Below the pieces are notes generated by a model that saw only the letters and a list, made by a program, of their open reading frames with translations, was not told the origin of the DNA and did no database searches. Below, piece after piece: positions 35,348-46,003 of a stretch of 64,000 nucleotides of DNA. The position numbers were made by a program, and so were the translations under genes. Numbering within the stretch: the stretch's first letter is position 1; every line of letters begins with the position of its first letter. The stretch comes from Photorhabdus bodei (GTDB lineage Bacteria; Pseudomonadota; Gammaproteobacteria; Enterobacterales; Enterobacteriaceae): positions 62,001 through 126,000 of the forward strand of contig NZ_NSCM01000008.1 of NCBI RefSeq assembly GCF_003287735.1. Reading direction: 5' to 3'.

Positions 35348-36142
35348 CTAAATAGCAACCGGAGCCTTTATTCCTGGATGCGGGTCATAATCGACTATTT
35401 CAAAGTCATCAAATTTATAATCAAAAAGTGATTCCGGTTTACGCTTTATCACCAACTTTGGCAGTGAACGCGGCTCACGGCTGAGTTGTAACTTTGTCTG
35501 CTCCATATGGTTGCTATAAAGATGGGTATCACCACCAGTCCAGACAAAATCACCCACTTCTAGATCACACTGTTGCGCCATCATATAAACCAGCAATGCA
35601 TAGCTGGCAATATTGAACGGTAAGCCAAGAAATACGTCACAGGAACGCTGATAAAGCTGGCAGGAAAGTTTGCCATCCGCGACATAAAACTGGAAGAAAG
35701 CGTGGCATGGCGCTAATGCCATGTTATCTAGTTCACCAACGTTCCAAGCTGAAACAATGATCCTACGTGAATCTGGATCGCTTTTAAGTTGTTCCAGTAC
35801 GGTTTTTAGTTGGTCAATCTGGCGACCATACGCGGCCCCCCATGCGCGCCATTGCTTACCATATACCGGCCCTAAATCACCATTTTCATCCGCCCATTCA
35901 TCCCAAATAGTCACTCCATTTTCATGCAGATATTTAATATTGGTATCACCATTCAGGAACCAGAGAAGTTCATGAATAATTGAGCGGATATGGCAACGTT
36001 TAGTTGTGACCAGTGGAAAACCATCCTGTAAATTGAAACGCATCTGATGCCCGAAAATCGAGAGTGTCCCCGTCCCAGTGCGGTCTGCTTTCGGAGTGCC
36101 CTCTGCAAGCACTCTTTTCATTAAGTCCAGATACTGTTTCAT
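35348..36142 (-). CDS. thyA: Thymidylate synthase
   Basis: Methylates dUMP to dTMP with methylenetetrahydrofolate, producing dihydrofolate that FolA (encoded at 60405) must recycle. 264 residues, exactly the E. coli length. Motifs: [16 protein letters not shown], the active-site Cys in [31 protein letters not shown] and the dUMP-binding GDTHLYSNH. The start overlaps the lgt stop by four bases. Confidence 0.98.
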   Translation of the reverse strand: MKQYLDLMKRVLAEGTPKADRTGTGTLSIFGHQMRFNLQDGFPLVTTKRCHIRSIIHELLWFLNGDTNIKYLHENGVTIWDEWADENGDLGPVYGKQWRAWGAAYGRQIDQLKTVLEQLKSDPDSRRIIVSAWNVGELDNMALAPCHAFFQFYVADGKLSCQLYQRSCDVFLGLPFNIASYALLVYMMAQQCDLEVGDFVWTGGDTHLYSNHMEQTKLQLSREPRSLPKLVIKRKPESLFDYKFDDFEIVDYDPHPGIKAPVAI

Positions 36143-37014
36143 TTTACCTCTTGTACCTTATTACCTTGGTGTTTGTATGCCCATATCATCATTAATATTC
36201 CCGCCAGGATCATTGGTATAGAAAGAATTTGCCCCATACTGATCCCGTCGAATAAGCCCAGTTGTGCATCTGGTTGGCGGAAGAACTCGACTATCACTCG
36301 GAAAATACCGTAGCCAATTAAGAATAAACCGGAAACACTGCCCATCGGCCGAGGTTTACGGATATATAAATTCAAAATAATGAACAGAACGATCCCTTCC
36401 AACACCATTTCATAAAGCTGTGAAGGGTGACGAGGCAGAACACCATATTGTTCAAGTACTGATAACAGTGAGGGATCTGTTGCAGCCAGTGCAATATCTT
36501 CACCACGGGAGCTTGGGAATAACATCGCCCACGGCGTATCCAATGTGACACGTCCCCACAACTCGCCATTAATAAAATTACCGATTCTCCCCATGCCTAA
36601 ACCAAAAGGGACTAACGGGGCAATGAAGTCAGCAACTTGTAAGAAATGGCGTTTCGTTCTGCGGCCAAACCACCACATTGCGCAGATAACCCCCACTAAA
36701 CCACCGTGGAAAGACATCCCACCATCCCAAACTTTAAACAAATAAAGGGGGTTATCGAGAAATGCCGGGAAATTATAAAACAGGACGTAACCTAGACGGC
36801 CACCGACAAATACGCCAGCAAACCCCGCATAAAGCAAGTTCTCTACTTCGTTTTTCGTCCAACCACTATTGGGTTTCGCTGCCCTACGTGTCGCTAGCCA
36901 CATGGCGAATACAAACCCAACCAGGTACATGAAACCATACCAATGGAGGGCTATTGGACCTATTGAAAAAATGACCGGGTCAATATTAGGAAATGCCAGG
37001 TAGCTGTTACTCAT
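36139..37014 (-). CDS. lgt: Prolipoprotein diacylglyceryl transferase
   Basis: Inner-membrane enzyme that transfers diacylglycerol from phosphatidylglycerol to the lipobox cysteine of prolipoproteins, the first step for MltA and the five lipoproteins in this window. 291 residues, same as E. coli; seven hydrophobic helices. Signature [14 protein letters not shown] (about residues 143-156) and HPSQLYE are present. Cotranscribed with thyA. Confidence 0.97.
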   Translation of the reverse strand: MSNSYLAFPNIDPVIFSIGPIALHWYGFMYLVGFVFAMWLATRRAAKPNSGWTKNEVENLLYAGFAGVFVGGRLGYVLFYNFPAFLDNPLYLFKVWDGGMSFHGGLVGVICAMWWFGRRTKRHFLQVADFIAPLVPFGLGMGRIGNFINGELWGRVTLDTPWAMLFPSSRGEDIALAATDPSLLSVLEQYGVLPRHPSQLYEMVLEGIVLFIILNLYIRKPRPMGSVSGLFLIGYGIFRVIVEFFRQPDAQLGLFDGISMGQILSIPMILAGILMMIWAYKHQGNKVQEVK

Positions 37015-37089
37015 CTTTCCCCACTTAATATTTAGCGTTAATGCCCTAAGGCAATTGATTGAGAATCATAGCACAGGCCGTTAAACGGA

Positions 37090-39345
37090 TTAAATGCCAC
37101 CTCTGACCAAACCGCCCACCCCATGCTGCTCCATAAACGTTGCTGACAGCTCCTTTACTCTTAGGCTGGTTTCAGCTTGTAGTATTTCGGTCATTAATTT
37201 TTCAACCTGAGCCAACTCCAGATGACGTAATAAATACTTAATTCTTGGCACACTACAACCACTCATACTCAAACTGCGATAGCCAAGACCAATCAATAAC
37301 AGCGCTCCCATAGGGAAACTTGCCATTTCACCACAAATGCTGATCGTAAGACCTGCCCGCTGGCTATTTTCAAATACCAGTTTTAATGCCCGAATCACCG
37401 CCGGATGTAAGCAATCATAAAGTGAAGCGACGTGAGTGTTATTCCGATCCACTGCCAATAGATATTGTGTTAGGTCATTGGTGCCAATAGACACAAAATC
37501 GACTCTGTTTTTGAGTTGTGGCAACAGAAAAATCATCGAAGGAACCTCAATCATGACACCGAGCTGAGGCATAGATATTTGGCGCGCCAGCATTTGCTCG
37601 ACTTCCTCTTTCGCTCTGTCTACCAATCGCTTAGCTTCATCAATTTCTTCTACACTCGTCACCATTGGCAGCAGGATTTTCAAGTTACCCATATCAGCGT
37701 TAGCTCTGAGCATTGCCCGCAGTTGGATAAGAAAAATCTCCGGTTGATCCAGCGTCACTCGTATACCACGCCATCCCAAACAAGGGTTCTCTTCGCTGAT
37801 CGGCATATAGGGCAGTTGTTTATCCGCACCAATATCAAGTGTACGCAATACCACTGGCTTATCGGGAAATAATTGTAACATCTCCTGATAACGCGCTTTT
37901 TGTTCATCTTCTGATGGAAAACCACAGTGCAGCATAAAGGGTATTTCGGTGCGATAGAGTCCAACACCATCAATACTATTACTGATCTGCAACTCATATT
38001 TCAGGCTCAAACCCGCATTAAGCTGAACCAAAATGCGCTCGCCACTTTTTAACCGTGCTTCCTGCTCAACATCTCCCTCAGCCAGTCTGCTAAGTGCTTT
38101 TTCTTCTTCGATAATCTGTTTATATTCCTGCGAAATCAGTGGCTCAGGTTCAATGAAAACTTCCCCACGGAAACCATCAAGAATTAGCATACGATTGTTC
38201 AGGAGTTCCGGCTGGATATCCGCCCCCATAATGGCCGGAATACCCATTGCTCGAACCAATATGGCAGAGTGTGAATGAGTGGCGCCATCACGAACAATAA
38301 CCCCTGCTAACCTTTCCTGCGGCATTTCTGCCAATAGGTTAGCACTCAGTTCATCTGCAACCAGAATGAACCATTCAGGCCATTGATGGCTGGCAGTAAG
38401 TGAATCATCCAGATGAAATAATAATCGCTGTCCAAGTGCCCGTAAATCTGATGCTCTTTCCCGCATATAAGCATCCTGCAAGCAGGAAAATTGTTCTGCG
38501 TATTTCTCAATAACTTGTTTAACAGCCCATTGCGCAACAGAGCCCTGTTCAACACAGGAGAACAGATCTTGTTTCAACTGGGGATCATTCAAAAGGTAGG
38601 AATAAAGATCAAAAATCGCGGCGCTCTCTTTTTGAGAACCCGCGGTAAAACGTTTACTGAGCCGACGACATTCTGCTGTTGTATCTTCCAGTGCCTGAAT
38701 TAAACGAGAACGTTCTGCTGCATGATCAAGGGTTGAGGCTTCAAAAATTTGGTCAAGTGAGGGTTGGGAGCAATCTTGCCACCCCTGAGCCATCACGATG
38801 CCATTGGAAATCGCCAATGCTTTAATTCTGGTCTGCCGATATCGACCAAACAAGCCTTTAGTCTGAGCTTGAGCAAGGATCACCGCGAGTTGTGTCGCAA
38901 GCGTCACCATAAAGGACTCTTCGGTTTCATTAAACAAGCGTTGTTCCTGCTGCTGAACGACCAAAACACCTTGCAACTGACGGCGGTAAACCACGGGAAC
39001 GCCCAAAAAAGCGCGAAAGCTATCCTCTTTAACTTGAGGCAAGTATTTGAAACTTGGATGGCTGCGGACATCCGCCAGATTAATCAGTTCAGATAATTGG
39101 CCAACTTGCCCGACAACTCCTTCACCAAAAGCCAAACTGATAGTCCTTCCTCGGGGTTTCCTCAACCCTCGGGTTGCCATCAGGTAATAACACCGCCGTT
39201 GATGATCAGCAAGATAGATAGAACAGACATCCGTGCTCATTGCCAGACAGGTCTCGTTCACCAATAGCTCAAGCGCTTCGGCCAGATTGGTTGCCATAGC
39301 AACTTTTTCAACAATTTCCCGTAAACGCATGAGCATGGAACTCAC
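37090..39345 (-). CDS. ptsP: PtsP, phosphoenolpyruvate phosphotransferase (EI-Ntr)
   Basis: First enzyme of the nitrogen phosphotransferase system; it transfers phosphate from PEP to NPr (PtsO). 751 residues (E. coli 748). N-terminal GAF sensor domain (about 1-165), then the EI phospho-histidine domain with GATHSHSAILVRAMGIPAIMG (His near 355), and the PEP-binding TIM barrel (EIPFMLHCGFPSEDEQ; LGVMIEVPS; SIGTNDLTQYLLAVDRN; GEMAS). Directly follows rppH with no gap, as in E. coli. Confidence 0.97.
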   Translation of the reverse strand: MSSMLMRLREIVEKVAMATNLAEALELLVNETCLAMSTDVCSIYLADHQRRCYYLMATRGLRKPRGRTISLAFGEGVVGQVGQLSELINLADVRSHPSFKYLPQVKEDSFRAFLGVPVVYRRQLQGVLVVQQQEQRLFNETEESFMVTLATQLAVILAQAQTKGLFGRYRQTRIKALAISNGIVMAQGWQDCSQPSLDQIFEASTLDHAAERSRLIQALEDTTAECRRLSKRFTAGSQKESAAIFDLYSYLLNDPQLKQDLFSCVEQGSVAQWAVKQVIEKYAEQFSCLQDAYMRERASDLRALGQRLLFHLDDSLTASHQWPEWFILVADELSANLLAEMPQERLAGVIVRDGATHSHSAILVRAMGIPAIMGADIQPELLNNRMLILDGFRGEVFIEPEPLISQEYKQIIEEEKALSRLAEGDVEQEARLKSGERILVQLNAGLSLKYELQISNSIDGVGLYRTEIPFMLHCGFPSEDEQKARYQEMLQLFPDKPVVLRTLDIGADKQLPYMPISEENPCLGWRGIRVTLDQPEIFLIQLRAMLRANADMGNLKILLPMVTSVEEIDEAKRLVDRAKEEVEQMLARQISMPQLGVMIEVPSMIFLLPQLKNRVDFVSIGTNDLTQYLLAVDRNNTHVASLYDCLHPAVIRALKLVFENSQRAGLTISICGEMASFPMGALLLIGLGYRSLSMSGCSVPRIKYLLRHLELAQVEKLMTEILQAETSLRVKELSATFMEQHGVGGLVRGGI

Positions 39346-39876
39346 CTAACTTCTTTTACGACGGTAAAAATACGAAGAACGTGGCAGAGATACGCTTTCC
39401 TGCATTGGCATTACAACCGAAGCAAACTCTTTCATCACGCGCCGATAAACATCACGCTTAAAAGAGACTACCTGCCGAACAGGATACCAATAGCTGACCC
39501 AACGCCAACCATCGAACTCCGGGGTATTACTGTGTTGCACATTAATATCTTCTTCATTACAGAGCAGTTGTAATAAAAACCATCGCTGCTTTTGACCAAT
39601 ACAGACAGGTCGTGTATCCCAACGCACCAAACGCTTGGGTAATTTGTAACGTAACCAATTACGAGTAGAGGCCAGAATGCGTACATCTTTCCGACCTAAC
39701 CCCACTTCTTCATACAGTTCCCGGTACATAGCCTGTTCTGGTGATTCCCCCGGATTAATTCCCCCTTGAGGAAATTGCCAGGAATGCTGCCCATAACGCC
39801 GGGCCCACAAAACCTGACCTTGCCGATTACAAATTACAATTCCTACATTCGGGCGGTAGCCATCATCATCGATCAC
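39346..39876 (-). CDS. rppH: RNA pyrophosphohydrolase RppH
   Basis: Nudix hydrolase that removes the 5' pyrophosphate of mRNA to trigger RNase E decay. 176 residues, as in E. coli. Nudix box [23 protein letters not shown] begins near residue 38. The start codon is preceded by a divergent intergenic region shared with the thiamine riboswitch leader. The stop codon directly abuts the ptsP start. Confidence 0.97.
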   Translation of the reverse strand: MIDDDGYRPNVGIVICNRQGQVLWARRYGQHSWQFPQGGINPGESPEQAMYRELYEEVGLGRKDVRILASTRNWLRYKLPKRLVRWDTRPVCIGQKQRWFLLQLLCNEEDINVQHSNTPEFDGWRWVSYWYPVRQVVSFKRDVYRRVMKEFASVVMPMQESVSLPRSSYFYRRKRS

Positions 39877-39958
39877 CAGACTACCTCGATAAACTAAATT
39901 TGAAAGATGACTAATTGTTTCACACTACCCTCAAGTGGTAAACCTCTATCATTGGACT

Positions 39959-39986
39959 TTGCAGTCGCTAGCTAAATCTCTACAAT
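39959..39986 (+). promoter_or_regulatory. Promoter of the thiBPQ operon
   Basis: TTGCAG (39959-39964), 16 bp, TACAAT (39981-39986), just upstream of the TPP riboswitch. Confidence 0.6.
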
Positions 39987-39993
39987 AGCGCCA

Positions 39994-40085
39994 TCTCAAC
40001 GGGGTGCTGGCTGTTTAAAACAGCCTTGCTGAGAGTAAACCCGCCGAACCTGATCCGGCTAATACCGGCGTAGGGATTTGAGCTG
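39994..40085 (+). promoter_or_regulatory. TPP riboswitch (THI element)
   Basis: Contains the conserved parts in order: acggggtgc, then a variable P3 stem (ggctgttt / aaacagcc), tgctgagag, acccg, gaacctgatccgg, taataccggcgtaggga. Located about 80 bp upstream of thiB, a classic position for thiamine-pyrophosphate repression of the ABC importer. Confidence 0.96.
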
Positions 40086-40166
40086 CTAACTATTTCACAG
40101 ACGTTATCTCGCCGTTTAGCGCTTCCTCAAATCCTTTGCCAATCCTCTTAATTTAAGGAGAGCAAA

Positions 40167-41180
40167 GTGTTTAAGACGTTATTTTCCAAATTAATCGTAC
40201 TGACAGTTCTAGCCGCTCCTGCGTTGCTATTAAGTCAAGTTGTACAGGCCAAGCCAGTATTAACGGTCTATACCTATGATTCTTTTGCCACTGAATGGGG
40301 ACCCGGGCCCGCAATTAAAAAAGCGTTTGAAGCTGAATGTCACTGTGAGCTGAAACTGGTTGCTCTGGAAGACGGTGTTTCCTTGCTCAATCGCCTAAGA
40401 ATGGAGGGCAAGCGTACTGCTGCCGATATTATTCTTGGGTTGGATAACAATTTGATTCAAGCAGCCCAACAAACGGGGCTGTTTACTGAGAGTCAGGTGG
40501 ATACCAGCAAACTGACACTGCCGGTGTCATGGAATAACAAGGTATTCATTCCTTATGACTATGGCTATTTTGCCTTCATTTACAACAAAAAGACTTTACC
40601 AAACCCGCCAAAAAGCATGGATGAGCTAATTAACAGCCACAATAACTGGAAAGTGATTTATCAAGATCCTCGCACCAGCACCCCGGGGCAAGGTTTGCTG
40701 TTATGGATACAGAAAATTTACGGTGATGATGCTCCACAAGCCTGGCAAAAACTGGCAAAGAAAACGCTGACCGTTACCAAGGGCTGGAGCGAAGCTTATG
40801 GTCTGTTCCTCAAAGGAGAAGGCGATCTGGTGCTGAGTTACACCACTTCACCGGGTTACCACCTGTTATCTGAGAAGAATGACAATTACGCTGCGGCTAC
40901 ATTCAGTGAAGGTCATTACCTTCAAATCGAAGTGGCCGCACAACTGGCCTCCAGCAAGCAACCGGAACTTGCTCAGAAATTTATGCAGTTTATGCTGACT
41001 CCAACTTTCCAACAGGAAATTCCAACCACTAACTGGATGTATCCGGTCATTGATATCCCACTCCCGGAAGTATATTTGCAGCTTTCCATACCCGCAAAAT
41101 CTCTACAATATCGCGCGGAAGAAGTCGCAAAATACCGTAACCAATGGATTCGTACATGGCAAAGCGCTGTCAGCCGCTGA
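40167..41180 (+). CDS. thiB: Thiamine-binding periplasmic protein
   Basis: Solute-binding component of the ThiBPQ importer for thiamine, TMP and TPP. 337 residues with a signal peptide ending VVQA-K (about residue 28). Family signatures: LTVYTYDSFATEWGPGP, ILGLDNNLIQAA, YDYGYFAFIYNK, SYTTSPGYHL. AAGGAG ribosome site 6-8 bases upstream. First gene after the TPP riboswitch, overlapping thiP. Confidence 0.97.
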   Translation: MFKTLFSKLIVLTVLAAPALLLSQVVQAKPVLTVYTYDSFATEWGPGPAIKKAFEAECHCELKLVALEDGVSLLNRLRMEGKRTAADIILGLDNNLIQAAQQTGLFTESQVDTSKLTLPVSWNNKVFIPYDYGYFAFIYNKKTLPNPPKSMDELINSHNNWKVIYQDPRTSTPGQGLLLWIQKIYGDDAPQAWQKLAKKTLTVTKGWSEAYGLFLKGEGDLVLSYTTSPGYHLLSEKNDNYAAATFSEGHYLQIEVAAQLASSKQPELAQKFMQFMLTPTFQQEIPTTNWMYPVIDIPLPEVYLQLSIPAKSLQYRAEEVAKYRNQWIRTWQSAVSR

Positions 41181-42766
41181 TAGCCGGATGGCTGTTACCG
41201 GGGGCGATTGCCGCCGGTTTTTTACTGTTGGTCGCCTTACTGGCATTCGGAACGCTCTGGTTTAATTCACCGGCAAGTGACTGGTATTTATTGATAGAAG
41301 ATCGCTATTTGTGGCACGTGGTACGCTTCACATTCTGGCAAGCCTTTTTATCAGCACTATTTTCTGTTATTCCGGCTATTTTTCTTTCCAGAGCACTCTA
41401 TCGCCGTCATTTTCCAGGTCGAACCCTCTTTCTGCGCCTGTGTGCTATGACGTTGGTTTTGCCCGTGCTAGTCGCTCTATTCGGCATTCTGACGGTTTAT
41501 GGCAGAGCCGGCTGGCTGGCTCAGTTCTGCAAATGGATCGGCATCGATTACCACTTCACCCCTTACGGTTTACCAGGCATTTTGCTGGCGCATATTTTCT
41601 TTAATATGCCACTGGCAACACGGCTTTTACTGCAATCGCTGGAAAACATTGCGGTGGAACAACGGCAATTAGCGGCGCAGCTAGGTATGAATGAATGGCA
41701 ACATTTCCGTTTTGTTGAATGGCCTTATCTACGCCGCCAGATCCTGCCCACTGGCGCACTGATTTTTATGCTCTGTTTCGCCAGTTTTGCTACTGTGCTG
41801 GCGTTAGGTGGCGGACCTGCTGCAACAACTGTCGAACTGGCAATCTATCAGGCGTTAAGCTATGACTACGATCTCAGCCGTGCCGCGTTACTGGCGTTAA
41901 TTCAGATTACCTGCTGCCTTGGCCTTGTGCTCCTCAGTCAGAAACTTAACAGTGCTCTATCTGTCGGCTACAGCAACCAACAACAGTGGCGTAACCCACA
42001 AGATACTTTGTTGAGAAAAATCTGCGACAGCTTGTTAATTATCGCCGCATTATTACTACTCGTGCCACCATTGCTGGCGGTTGTCGTGGATGGCCTTAAC
42101 AGCGGGTTGCTTAACGTATTGCGCCAGCCTGTATTGTGGCAGGCATTTATCACATCCGTTGTGATTGCGTTAGGTGCCGGATTATTGTGTGTTTTATTTA
42201 CGATGATGTTGCTGTGGAGCAGCCGCGAGCTGTACCTGCGTTATTCACCCCGCTGGGGACAAGCGATGGAAATAAGCGGTTTGTTGATCCTGGCTATGCC
42301 CGGCATCGTGCTGGCAACCGGTTTTTTTCTACTCCTTAACGACACCATCGGCTTGCCCCACTCACCCTATGGTCTGGTGATTTTAACCAACGCACTGATG
42401 GCAATTCCCTATGCACTGAAAGTTCTGGATAATCCAATGAAAGATCTGGCGGCCCGCTATAATCCACTGTGTCGCTCCCTGAATATTCAAGGTATTAACC
42501 GACTGCGCTGGATTGAACTAAAAGCACTGAAAGTTCCGCTGGCACAAGCACTGGCCTTTGCTTGTGTCCTTTCCATTGGAGATTTTGGCGTTGTCGCGCT
42601 GTTTGGTAATGAAGATTTCCGTACCCTGCCCTTCTACCTCTATCAGCAAATCGGGGCTTATCGTAGTCAGGATGGCGCGATCACTGCTTTATTGCTGTTA
42701 TTGTTATGTTTTACGCTGTTTAGTTTACTTGAACGCTTACCGAGACCACGTAATGCTCAAACTTGA
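41156..42766 (+). CDS. thiP: Thiamine ABC transporter permease
   Basis: Inner-membrane permease of the thiamine importer, 536 residues from the ATG at 41156, the same as E. coli ThiP (MATRRQPLI there, MAKRCQPLI here); an upstream in-frame ATG four codons earlier is not conserved. It has two fused permease halves, each with an EAA-type loop ([22 protein letters not shown] near residue 180; [25 protein letters not shown] near 450). Overlaps thiB by 25 bp and thiQ by 14 bp. Confidence 0.97.
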   Translation: MAKRCQPLIAGWLLPGAIAAGFLLLVALLAFGTLWFNSPASDWYLLIEDRYLWHVVRFTFWQAFLSALFSVIPAIFLSRALYRRHFPGRTLFLRLCAMTLVLPVLVALFGILTVYGRAGWLAQFCKWIGIDYHFTPYGLPGILLAHIFFNMPLATRLLLQSLENIAVEQRQLAAQLGMNEWQHFRFVEWPYLRRQILPTGALIFMLCFASFATVLALGGGPAATTVELAIYQALSYDYDLSRAALLALIQITCCLGLVLLSQKLNSALSVGYSNQQQWRNPQDTLLRKICDSLLIIAALLLLVPPLLAVVVDGLNSGLLNVLRQPVLWQAFITSVVIALGAGLLCVLFTMMLLWSSRELYLRYSPRWGQAMEISGLLILAMPGIVLATGFFLLLNDTIGLPHSPYGLVILTNALMAIPYALKVLDNPMKDLAARYNPLCRSLNIQGINRLRWIELKALKVPLAQALAFACVLSIGDFGVVALFGNEDFRTLPFYLYQQIGAYRSQDGAITALLLLLLCFTLFSLLERLPRPRNAQT

Positions 42767-43460
42767 AAATCTGACTTACCGCTATGAACATCTGGTGATG
42801 CGCTTTGACTTGCAAATTCAGGCCGGAGAACGTATCGCAATCCTAGGCCCTAGTGGGGCCGGTAAAAGTACACTCCTGAACTTAATCGCCGGCTTTCAAA
42901 CAGCAGAAAAAGGCTCCCTATGGCTGAACGGAGAAAATCATACCAGCACATCACCTGCTCAACGCCCGGTTTCCATGTTGTTTCAAGAAAATAATCTCTT
43001 CTCTCATTTGACAATTGAGCAGAATATCGGGCTAGGTTTACATCCCGGATTACGTCTCAATAGCACGCAGAAACAGACATTACAGCAAATAGTATCTCAA
43101 GTTTCACTGGAAGATTGTCTGCCCCGTCTGCCAGCTCAACTTTCTGGTGGACAACGGCAGCGGGCAGCATTAGCCCGTTGTCTAGTACGCCAACAGCCCA
43201 TTTTATTACTTGACGAGCCCTTTTCTGCCCTAGATCCGGCACTGCGTAATGAAATGCTGGTATTGCTGGAACAAGTTTGCCATGAACGCCAACTTACATT
43301 ACTGATGGTTTCCCACAATTTGGATGATGCCGTTCGTATAGCGAATCGCGCTTTATTAATTGTTGACGGCAATATTCATTATGACGGATCAACAAATGCA
43401 CTGGCTGCCGGTACTGTTCCTGAAGCAGCTATTTTGGGGAAGAAGGTCGCTTCCATTTAG
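42753..43460 (+). CDS. thiQ: Thiamine ABC transporter ATPase
   Basis: ATPase of the thiamine importer, 235 residues (E. coli 232) from ATG 42753. The much longer upstream open frame is only an overlap with thiP. Walker [10 protein letters not shown] (about 32-40), Q-loop [11 protein letters not shown], signature [15 protein letters not shown], Walker [15 protein letters not shown]-loop VSHN. Final gene of the riboswitch-controlled operon. In E. coli this operon lies near polB with the ara genes between; those are absent here. Confidence 0.97.
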   Translation: MLKLENLTYRYEHLVMRFDLQIQAGERIAILGPSGAGKSTLLNLIAGFQTAEKGSLWLNGENHTSTSPAQRPVSMLFQENNLFSHLTIEQNIGLGLHPGLRLNSTQKQTLQQIVSQVSLEDCLPRLPAQLSGGQRQRAALARCLVRQQPILLLDEPFSALDPALRNEMLVLLEQVCHERQLTLLMVSHNLDDAVRIANRALLIVDGNIHYDGSTNALAAGTVPEAAILGKKVASI

Positions 43461-43630
43461 GCGTTATTAATGTCATCGCTATCAGAATAAATGGGAACAG
43501 GATATAGCTTAGTATTTAGATTATTTCCTTCTGTGACCAAAGTCTATATTTTAAAAATAAAACTGGGCAATATAAATCTTTTTTGTTATAAGTATTTTTT
43601 ATGTATTAATTTTTCATAAAGGATTTGATA

Positions 43631-44110
43631 ATGTCTAATTTGATTTATGCGACCATAAAAGGAAAGAACCAAGGGTTAATTTCAGCGGGCTGTTCTACTT
43701 TTGATTCTATTGGTAATAAATATCAAGAGAACCACCGGGATCAAATACTAGTTTACTCCGCCACACATTCCTTAACTCGAATACAACATGTAAGCCATCA
43801 TCCTTTTAATATCATAAAACCCATCGATAAATCCTCTCCTTTACTTGGACTAGCAATTTCAAACAACGAAGAACTTCATATCCTGTTAGATTTTTATAGA
43901 ACTTCATCAGAAGGCGCTCAAGAAAAGTTTTATTCAATAGAATTAACAAAAGCAAAAATAAATGCTTTTCATACTAATTACCCCCACTCTTTAACTCATG
44001 CAGAAAATCAACCAGAAGAGAGTATCTCTGTCATTTATCAAAATATAACGTGGAGTCATCACATTGCTGGTACTTCTGCTTATAGCATCAGAGATGATGA
44101 GGTTTATTAA
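43631..44110 (+). CDS. hcp: Hcp-family type VI secretion tube/carrier protein
   Basis: 159 residues of the Hcp1 family, which forms hexameric rings of the T6SS inner tube and chaperones small effectors. Family sequence is clear: LISAGCSTFDSIGNKYQ, VSHHPFNIIKPIDKSSPLLGLAISNNE, FYRTSSEGAQEKFYSIEL, and the C-terminal ITWSHHIAGTSAYSI. ATG 43631 follows AAAGGA. No other T6SS structural genes are in the window, so this is an orphan hcp, probably an effector-delivery module: the next gene begins 2 bp after its stop. AT-rich compared with core genes. Confidence 0.92.
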   Translation: MSNLIYATIKGKNQGLISAGCSTFDSIGNKYQENHRDQILVYSATHSLTRIQHVSHHPFNIIKPIDKSSPLLGLAISNNEELHILLDFYRTSSEGAQEKFYSIELTKAKINAFHTNYPHSLTHAENQPEESISVIYQNITWSHHIAGTSAYSIRDDEVY

Positions 44111-44112
44111 GA

Positions 44113-44853
44113 ATGAATAAATTGCGGGACAGGGTATTAAGTAATAATTTTTGTACATATAACCCAAGTTCTAGGCCATCTTTTAGGCGATGGGATGAAA
44201 TAGATGCTTCAATTTATCTTCTTAATCAATTTATTCCAGGCTCAGTAAATTATCTGGATGGTTATAAAGATGCATATGTGAAATATAACAGAAACCTAAT
44301 TTTAAAATATGCCCATATAGAACAAATCCCACCAAATCTTTTGGCTGGTGTTGCCAGAATAGAAGCGGGCGGTAAACCAGATATGTGGAAGTTAAACACT
44401 ATTACAATGAGGCAATGGCGTGAACAGGCTTTTAATCTTGATAAAACTCGCTCAAAAGGCTCAAATGAAACTTCTACGGGTATAGTTGCAATACAGATAA
44501 GACATGTAGCAGATATGATGGGTTTCGACTCAAATACATTAACAACAACAGACCAGTTAGAAATTGCAACTTGCCTTCAAATTGATGAATTTAATATTAA
44601 AATGGTTGCTCGTCATTTAAGAGATTTAATTCTCTATGATTATCCTAATGCAGATACCAAGAACTTAACAAAAGAACAATATATCATGGCTGGTTCTAGA
44701 TATAACCGTGGTATAACAAGAAAAAAGGGAGATTTCATAAGAATAATGAATACTCCGCCTAAATTAAGCACTACTGATGAAAAAAAATGGATTTCTTACG
44801 GAGTAAGTATATATAAGCGGCTGGATTATTTAGATAATTTACTTAAAGGATAA
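44113..44853 (+). CDS. Putative T6SS effector with lytic-transglycosylase/lysozyme-like motifs
   Basis: 246 residues, not confidently matched to a named family. The middle part has the spacing of a goose-lysozyme/SLT-like fold: a putative catalytic Glu84 in NLLAGVARIEAGG, then STGIVAIQIRHVADMM (121-136, resembling the GLMQI motif), and SRYNRG (195-200, resembling AYNxG). No signal peptide. It is translationally coupled to hcp and followed 3 bp later by a small membrane protein. This is the usual effector-immunity arrangement, suggesting a peptidoglycan-cleaving toxin loaded into Hcp. Function is inferred from motifs and context. Confidence 0.6.
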   Translation: MNKLRDRVLSNNFCTYNPSSRPSFRRWDEIDASIYLLNQFIPGSVNYLDGYKDAYVKYNRNLILKYAHIEQIPPNLLAGVARIEAGGKPDMWKLNTITMRQWREQAFNLDKTRSKGSNETSTGIVAIQIRHVADMMGFDSNTLTTTDQLEIATCLQIDEFNIKMVARHLRDLILYDYPNADTKNLTKEQYIMAGSRYNRGITRKKGDFIRIMNTPPKLSTTDEKKWISYGVSIYKRLDYLDNLLKG

Positions 44854-44856
44854 AAA

Positions 44857-45186
44857 ATGAAAATACCAGATATATTTACATTTTTTATGTTAAGTTTTTT
44901 ATCCTTTGGATTAATTAACTCATTCGCTTTTCCTAGGGTTACAGACTTTTTTGACTTCAACTCAATTGATTGTGATATATGGCAATATGAAGATGGAGGT
45001 ATTGATATAATCACTTCCATATTTATATTAATCCCACTTAGTCCTTTTTATATAGCCTGTTTTTACAAGTCATATGCTTTATTTAAAAACAATAAAATTA
45101 GATCAATAAGCTATTTTATTTTTGCCTCCACTTTTATTCTTTATTGGTTCTATACTTACTACGCTAGATTTATGTTTTATTGCTAG
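44857..45186 (+). CDS. Small membrane protein, candidate immunity protein
   Basis: 109 residues with about three hydrophobic helices (FFMLSFLSFGLINSFAF; IFILIPLSPFYIACFY; YFIFASTFILYWFY) and an acidic loop (DCDIWQYEDGGIDIIT) between the first two, possibly periplasmic. It begins 3 bp after the putative effector stop. The EDGGI...SPFY pattern recalls YjeO-like DUF2645 membrane proteins (from memory, unverified). As the third gene of the hcp cassette it is best read as immunity against the upstream peptidoglycan hydrolase; direct evidence is lacking. Confidence 0.55.
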   Translation: MKIPDIFTFFMLSFLSFGLINSFAFPRVTDFFDFNSIDCDIWQYEDGGIDIITSIFILIPLSPFYIACFYKSYALFKNNKIRSISYFIFASTFILYWFYTYYARFMFYC

Positions 45187-45491
45187 ATAAGATAAGAAAA
45201 ATAGCTCTGGTTGAATTATGAAATATAAAAACCTATCTCAATAGTGATTATCCATCGTAGATTATCATCCATAACTCATTTCTGGCGAATTTTTGTAAAA
45301 TGAAACATTTTATTCCTACCCATAAAGCCAGCCGCTCTCTCGAACGTTACCAGATGGGTTACTAGTCAGATAAAATCTAAATATTCTCAAACAATTTTTT
45401 CTACTAATAATAACCATATTTTAATAACCATGATTTTTAACAATTTAAATAAATAGTTATTTAGAGTATTAAATATTTAGGTTCGTCAGAC
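45187..45491. other. Non-coding AT-rich stretch after the hcp cassette
   Basis: About 300 bp with no supportable gene. A 21-codon open stretch from an ATG at 45300 has no evident ribosome site or family. Probably decayed DNA linked to the permease remnant that follows. Confidence 0.4.
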
Positions 45492-45662
45492 GTGCCTGCA
45501 AATATTTCTATTCTATATTCCGCCGTGCCCTGTGCCGGCAATGCTTATATATTAGCCAGACAAATGGGCGGTGACCATGAGGCAATGGCATCTATTATCA
45601 CATGGACTACGTTATTATCCATCATTACTGTAACTTTAATTCTTGGTAGTATGGAATTATAG
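45492..45662 (+). pseudogene. AEC-family permease C-terminal remnant
   Basis: 57 codons reading VPANISILYSAVPCAGNAY, then ILARQMGGDHEAMASIITW and a final hydrophobic helix. This is the typical C-terminal end of auxin-efflux-carrier family transporters (the NAYVLARQMGGD motif). The other roughly 250 residues are missing and no start codon with a ribosome site is present. Confidence 0.75.
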
Positions 45663-45753
45663 AAATACACTTAAGAATAAAGCTATATAATATTAAAAAC
45701 GTATTGCTAATAACGAATGCAATACGTTTTCTATTACTATACTCTTACAGATA

Positions 45754-45880
45754 TATACCTTATGGATTTCAAGATGCATCGCGGCGGCAAGGGAGCGAAT
45801 CCCCGGGAGCATAGATAACTATGTGACCGGGGTGAGTGAGTGCAGCCAACAAAGAGGCAACTTGAAGGATGACAGGTATA
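45754..45880 (+). repeat. ERIC element 3
   Basis: Full 127-bp ERIC copy, tatacct... to gacaggtata, same orientation as the others, 195 bp upstream of polB. Confidence 0.95.
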
Positions 45881-46003
45881 TTCAATAATACCTGCCTATC
45901 TCGTTAGAACTATTTTATTTTCCGTTCTTTGCAATAAAGAGATAATTTCGGCAAAGCCTCGATTATCATTTATACACCACATCACGATATAGTCAGATTA
46001 GGC

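Noticed and set aside
42558..42752. 65-codon N-terminal extension of thiQ
   Set aside because: It overlaps thiP in another frame; ThiQ homology starts at the Met at 42753.
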